From Elusimicrobiota bacterium (GTDB taxonomy: Bacteria; Elusimicrobiota; Elusimicrobia; Elusimicrobiales; UBA9959), in contig DNQL01000186.1 in the NCBI GenBank assembly GCA_003500765.1, forward strand, positions 2,628-11,015: a stretch of DNA of 8,388 nucleotides, written 5' to 3'. Below are positions 7,064 to 8,388 of this stretch, one piece after another. Numbering within the stretch: the first letter of the stretch is position 1; every line of letters begins with the position of its first letter. A model generated the notes under the pieces. It made no database searches. It was given only the letters and a program-made list of their open reading frames with translations, and was not told the origin of the DNA. The translations under genes were made by a program, and so were the position numbers.

Positions 7064-7360
7064 TTAAGCCTGCTTGCTGTCGAGGAGGTAGTTGTTGTTG
7101 CGGTTGGCGGCGACGAGTTCGCGGACTTCGTAATCCTCGAAGCCTTCGGCGACGAAGGGGTCCTGCTTCGCCATACCCTCGGCCTCTTCCTGGGACTGGG
7201 CGCGCAGGACCACCATGCCGCCCTTGCCGTCCTTGAAGGGCCCGCAGACCACCAGACGGCCATTATCGTCGAGCGAGCGCAGGTGCTCCACGTGCCTCTG
7301 GATGACCCCCGGCTCGAAAGTCTTTCCTTCCTTCATCTTCATCGTTATCACATATACCAT
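7064..7360 (-). CDS. YciI-family (YCII domain) protein
   Basis: This is a 98-residue single-domain protein of the YciI/YCII family, small ferredoxin-like-fold dimers; one known member, TftG, is a dehydrochlorinase. The family signature is present: HVEHLRSL at 23-30, a Gly-Pro (CGPF) at 39-42, the GGMVVLRA strand at 47-54 and the DPFVAEG motif at 67-73. The His (position 23) and the Asp of DPF (position 67) correspond to the proposed catalytic pair. The ATG at 7360 has AGGGGG upstream at an 8-base spacing. The gene lies between the iron-sulfur and molybdopterin subunit genes of the hydroxylase, where canonical cox clusters have nothing. This implies a linked role, for example acting on the unstable hydroxylation product or assisting the enzyme. 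That role is inference; the reaction is unknown. Confidence 0.88.
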   Translation of the reverse strand: MVYVITMKMKEGKTFEPGVIQRHVEHLRSLDDNGRLVVCGPFKDGKGGMVVLRAQSQEEAEGMAKQDPFVAEGFEDYEVRELVAANRNNNYLLDSKQA

Positions 7361-7384
7361 GTCCCCGTCCCCCTGTGTTCCAGT

Positions 7385-7855
7385 CTATTTGCCCTTGGCA
7401 GTCTCGTCGATGGCTTCCACTATCGGCTCATAGCCCGTGCAGCGGCAGAGATTGCCCGCTATGGCTTCCTTGATCTCGTGCTTGCCGGCTTTCGGATTCT
7501 TCTCGAGCAGTTCGGTGGCCGAGAGGATTATGCCGGGCGCGCAGAAGCCGCACTGGAAGGCGTTCTTCCGGTGGAAGTTCTTCTGCAGCTTCTGCGTCCA
7601 CTTGCGGCTGGTATTGGCGCCTTCGAGCGTGACCAGTTCCGCGCCGTCGGCCTCCACGGCCAGGGCCAGGCAGGCGCGCATGGTGCGGCCGTCCATTATG
7701 ATGGTGCAGGTGCCGCAGTCGCCGCGGTCACAGCCGACCTTGGGGCTCTTGACGCCCAGCCGCTCGCGAAGCACGTCCACCAGAACGTCGCTGGGCTCCA
7801 CCTCTATGGAAACCTTCTCGCCGTTGAGCTTGAAGCTTATGGGATGTTTTTTCAT
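7385..7855 (-). CDS. Molybdenum hydroxylase [2Fe-2S] iron-sulfur subunit (CoxS/XdhC-like)
   Basis: The small subunit (156 aa, normal family length) relays electrons from the molybdenum site to FAD through two [2Fe-2S] clusters. The N-terminal plant-ferredoxin-type domain has cysteines 42, 47, 50 and 62 in the pattern GCDRGDCGTC...AC. The C-terminal helical domain has cysteines 102, 105, 137 and 139 in QCGFCAPG and NLCRCTGY. All eight ligands are present, so the subunit should be functional. The motif reads CAPG where many relatives have CTPG, a mild change. The ATG at 7855 is preceded by GAGG at a 5-base spacing, and that site overlaps the stop of the FAD subunit, which suggests coupled translation. 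No signal peptide is visible, so it is cytoplasmic. A 24-base gap separates it from the YciI-like gene. Confidence 0.97.
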   Translation of the reverse strand: MKKHPISFKLNGEKVSIEVEPSDVLVDVLRERLGVKSPKVGCDRGDCGTCTIIMDGRTMRACLALAVEADGAELVTLEGANTSRKWTQKLQKNFHRKNAFQCGFCAPGIILSATELLEKNPKAGKHEIKEAIAGNLCRCTGYEPIVEAIDETAKGK

Positions 7856-7862
7856 AAGGACC

Positions 7863-8388
7863 TCAGCAGATATTGCCTTCGCCGTATTTCGGACCGCGGC
7901 CGGAGAGGCGGGAGACCGCGGTCTCCAGCGCCCGGCCCAGCATGATACGCGCCATATGGAGACGGTATTCCTTCGAAGAGCGGATGTCGGTTATGGGGGA
8001 GATCTCGCCGGCCAGGATATCACCGGCCTGCTTAATGGTCTGCTCCGTCACCTTCTTGCCTTTCAGGTACGCCTCGGTCTTGAGCGCGCGGGCGGGCACG
8101 GGGCCGAGGGCGCAGAAAGCCACGCGGTAATTGTGGTCGGTGAAGACCGCCGCCTCCACGCCGCCCTGCGCCAGGTCCTCGCCGTCGTAGCGGGAGAGCT
8201 TCATATAACAGGCGCCGAACTTCTTAACCGGCACGGCCAGCTCGACAGAGACGACCAGTTCGTCCGGGCCGAGCGCCGTGCGCTTGGGGCCGGTGAACCA
8301 TTCGTGTATGGAGACCACGCGCTCGCCGCTGTGCGAGCGGACCCGCACCACGGCGTCGTGGGCCAGCAGCGGCGGGGCCGAGTCGGCC
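7863..8388 (-). CDS. Molybdenum hydroxylase FAD-binding subunit (CoxM/XdhB-like), partial, C-terminal part
   Basis: This is the medium subunit that carries FAD and passes electrons from the [2Fe-2S] clusters to the final acceptor in xanthine dehydrogenase/CO dehydrogenase-type enzymes. The frame is open to the right edge, so the gene is cut there and 174 residues are visible. A GTG at 8351 is internal: the upstream residues ADSAPPLLAHDA match the conserved end of the FAD PCMH-type domain. The FAD-binding glycine loops lie outside the window. The visible part is the FAD-subunit C-terminal domain: EWFTGPKRTALGPDEL near the start, then KLSRYDGEDLAQGGVEAAV, and near the end SSKEYRLHMARIMLGRAL, all typical positions of family conservation. 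It ends in TGA seven bases before the [2Fe-2S] subunit gene, giving the canonical M-S order. The family call is firm; the substrate cannot be read from this subunit. Confidence 0.93.
   Translation of the reverse strand, partial: ADSAPPLLAHDAVVRVRSHSGERVVSIHEWFTGPKRTALGPDELVVSVELAVPVKKFGACYMKLSRYDGEDLAQGGVEAAVFTDHNYRVAFCALGPVPARALKTEAYLKGKKVTEQTIKQAGDILAGEISPITDIRSSKEYRLHMARIMLGRALETAVSRLSGRGPKYGEGNIC

Noticed and set aside
7051..7263. N-terminal extension of the Mo subunit by 71 codons
   Set aside because: The extension overlaps the YciI-like gene out of frame, is rich in Ser, Arg, Pro and Thr with no family similarity, and the ATG at 7050 has a well-spaced ribosome site.
8349..8351. GTG as a true start of the FAD subunit, giving a short 162-residue protein
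   Set aside because: The frame continues upstream to the window edge with residues typical of the family, so the gene is simply cut by the window.

Overview
The window is one gene-dense, GC-rich bacterial locus read entirely from the minus strand. Eight genes run right to left, with gaps of at most 24 bases and two 4-base overlaps, so it looks like a single catabolic operon. Its 5' end (promoter and first gene or genes) lies beyond the right edge, and it may continue past the left edge. No transposon, RNA gene, CRISPR array or terminator is visible. The genes are GC-rich yet use the isoleucine codon ATA often. The enzyme set suits an anaerobic or facultative heterotroph, but I cannot name the lineage.

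Right part (8388 to 4645): a three-subunit molybdenum hydroxylase of the xanthine dehydrogenase/CO dehydrogenase family. It comprises the FAD subunit (only its C-terminal part is in the window), the [2Fe-2S] subunit and the molybdopterin subunit. A small YciI-family gene sits between the last two. The Mo subunit carries AYRGFG at the position where aerobic CO dehydrogenase has its active-site Cys loop, and the catalytic Glu in GVGE. It is therefore a hydroxylase, probably of an N-heterocycle or similar compound, not a CO dehydrogenase.

Middle (4648 to 3875): a nitrilase-superfamily amidase with an intact Glu-Lys-Cys triad, most like the omega-amidase/YafV branch.

Left part (3874 to 61): three genes matching DUF2877 (YlbF/AllH), FdrA (AllF) and DUF1116 (YlbE/AllG). 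In E. coli these three proteins form oxamate carbamoyltransferase, which phosphorolyses oxalurate to oxamate and carbamoyl phosphate during anaerobic allantoin use. The order here is H-F-G, not F-G-H as in E. coli.

Taken together, the operon suggests a pathway in which a substrate is hydroxylated by the Mo enzyme, processed by the YciI-like and amidase proteins, and its ureido or carbamoyl group is released as carbamoyl phosphate, which a carbamate kinase (not in the window) could turn into ATP. The individual families are known. The fused layout, its substrate and the roles of the two accessory enzymes are the parts that may be undescribed.
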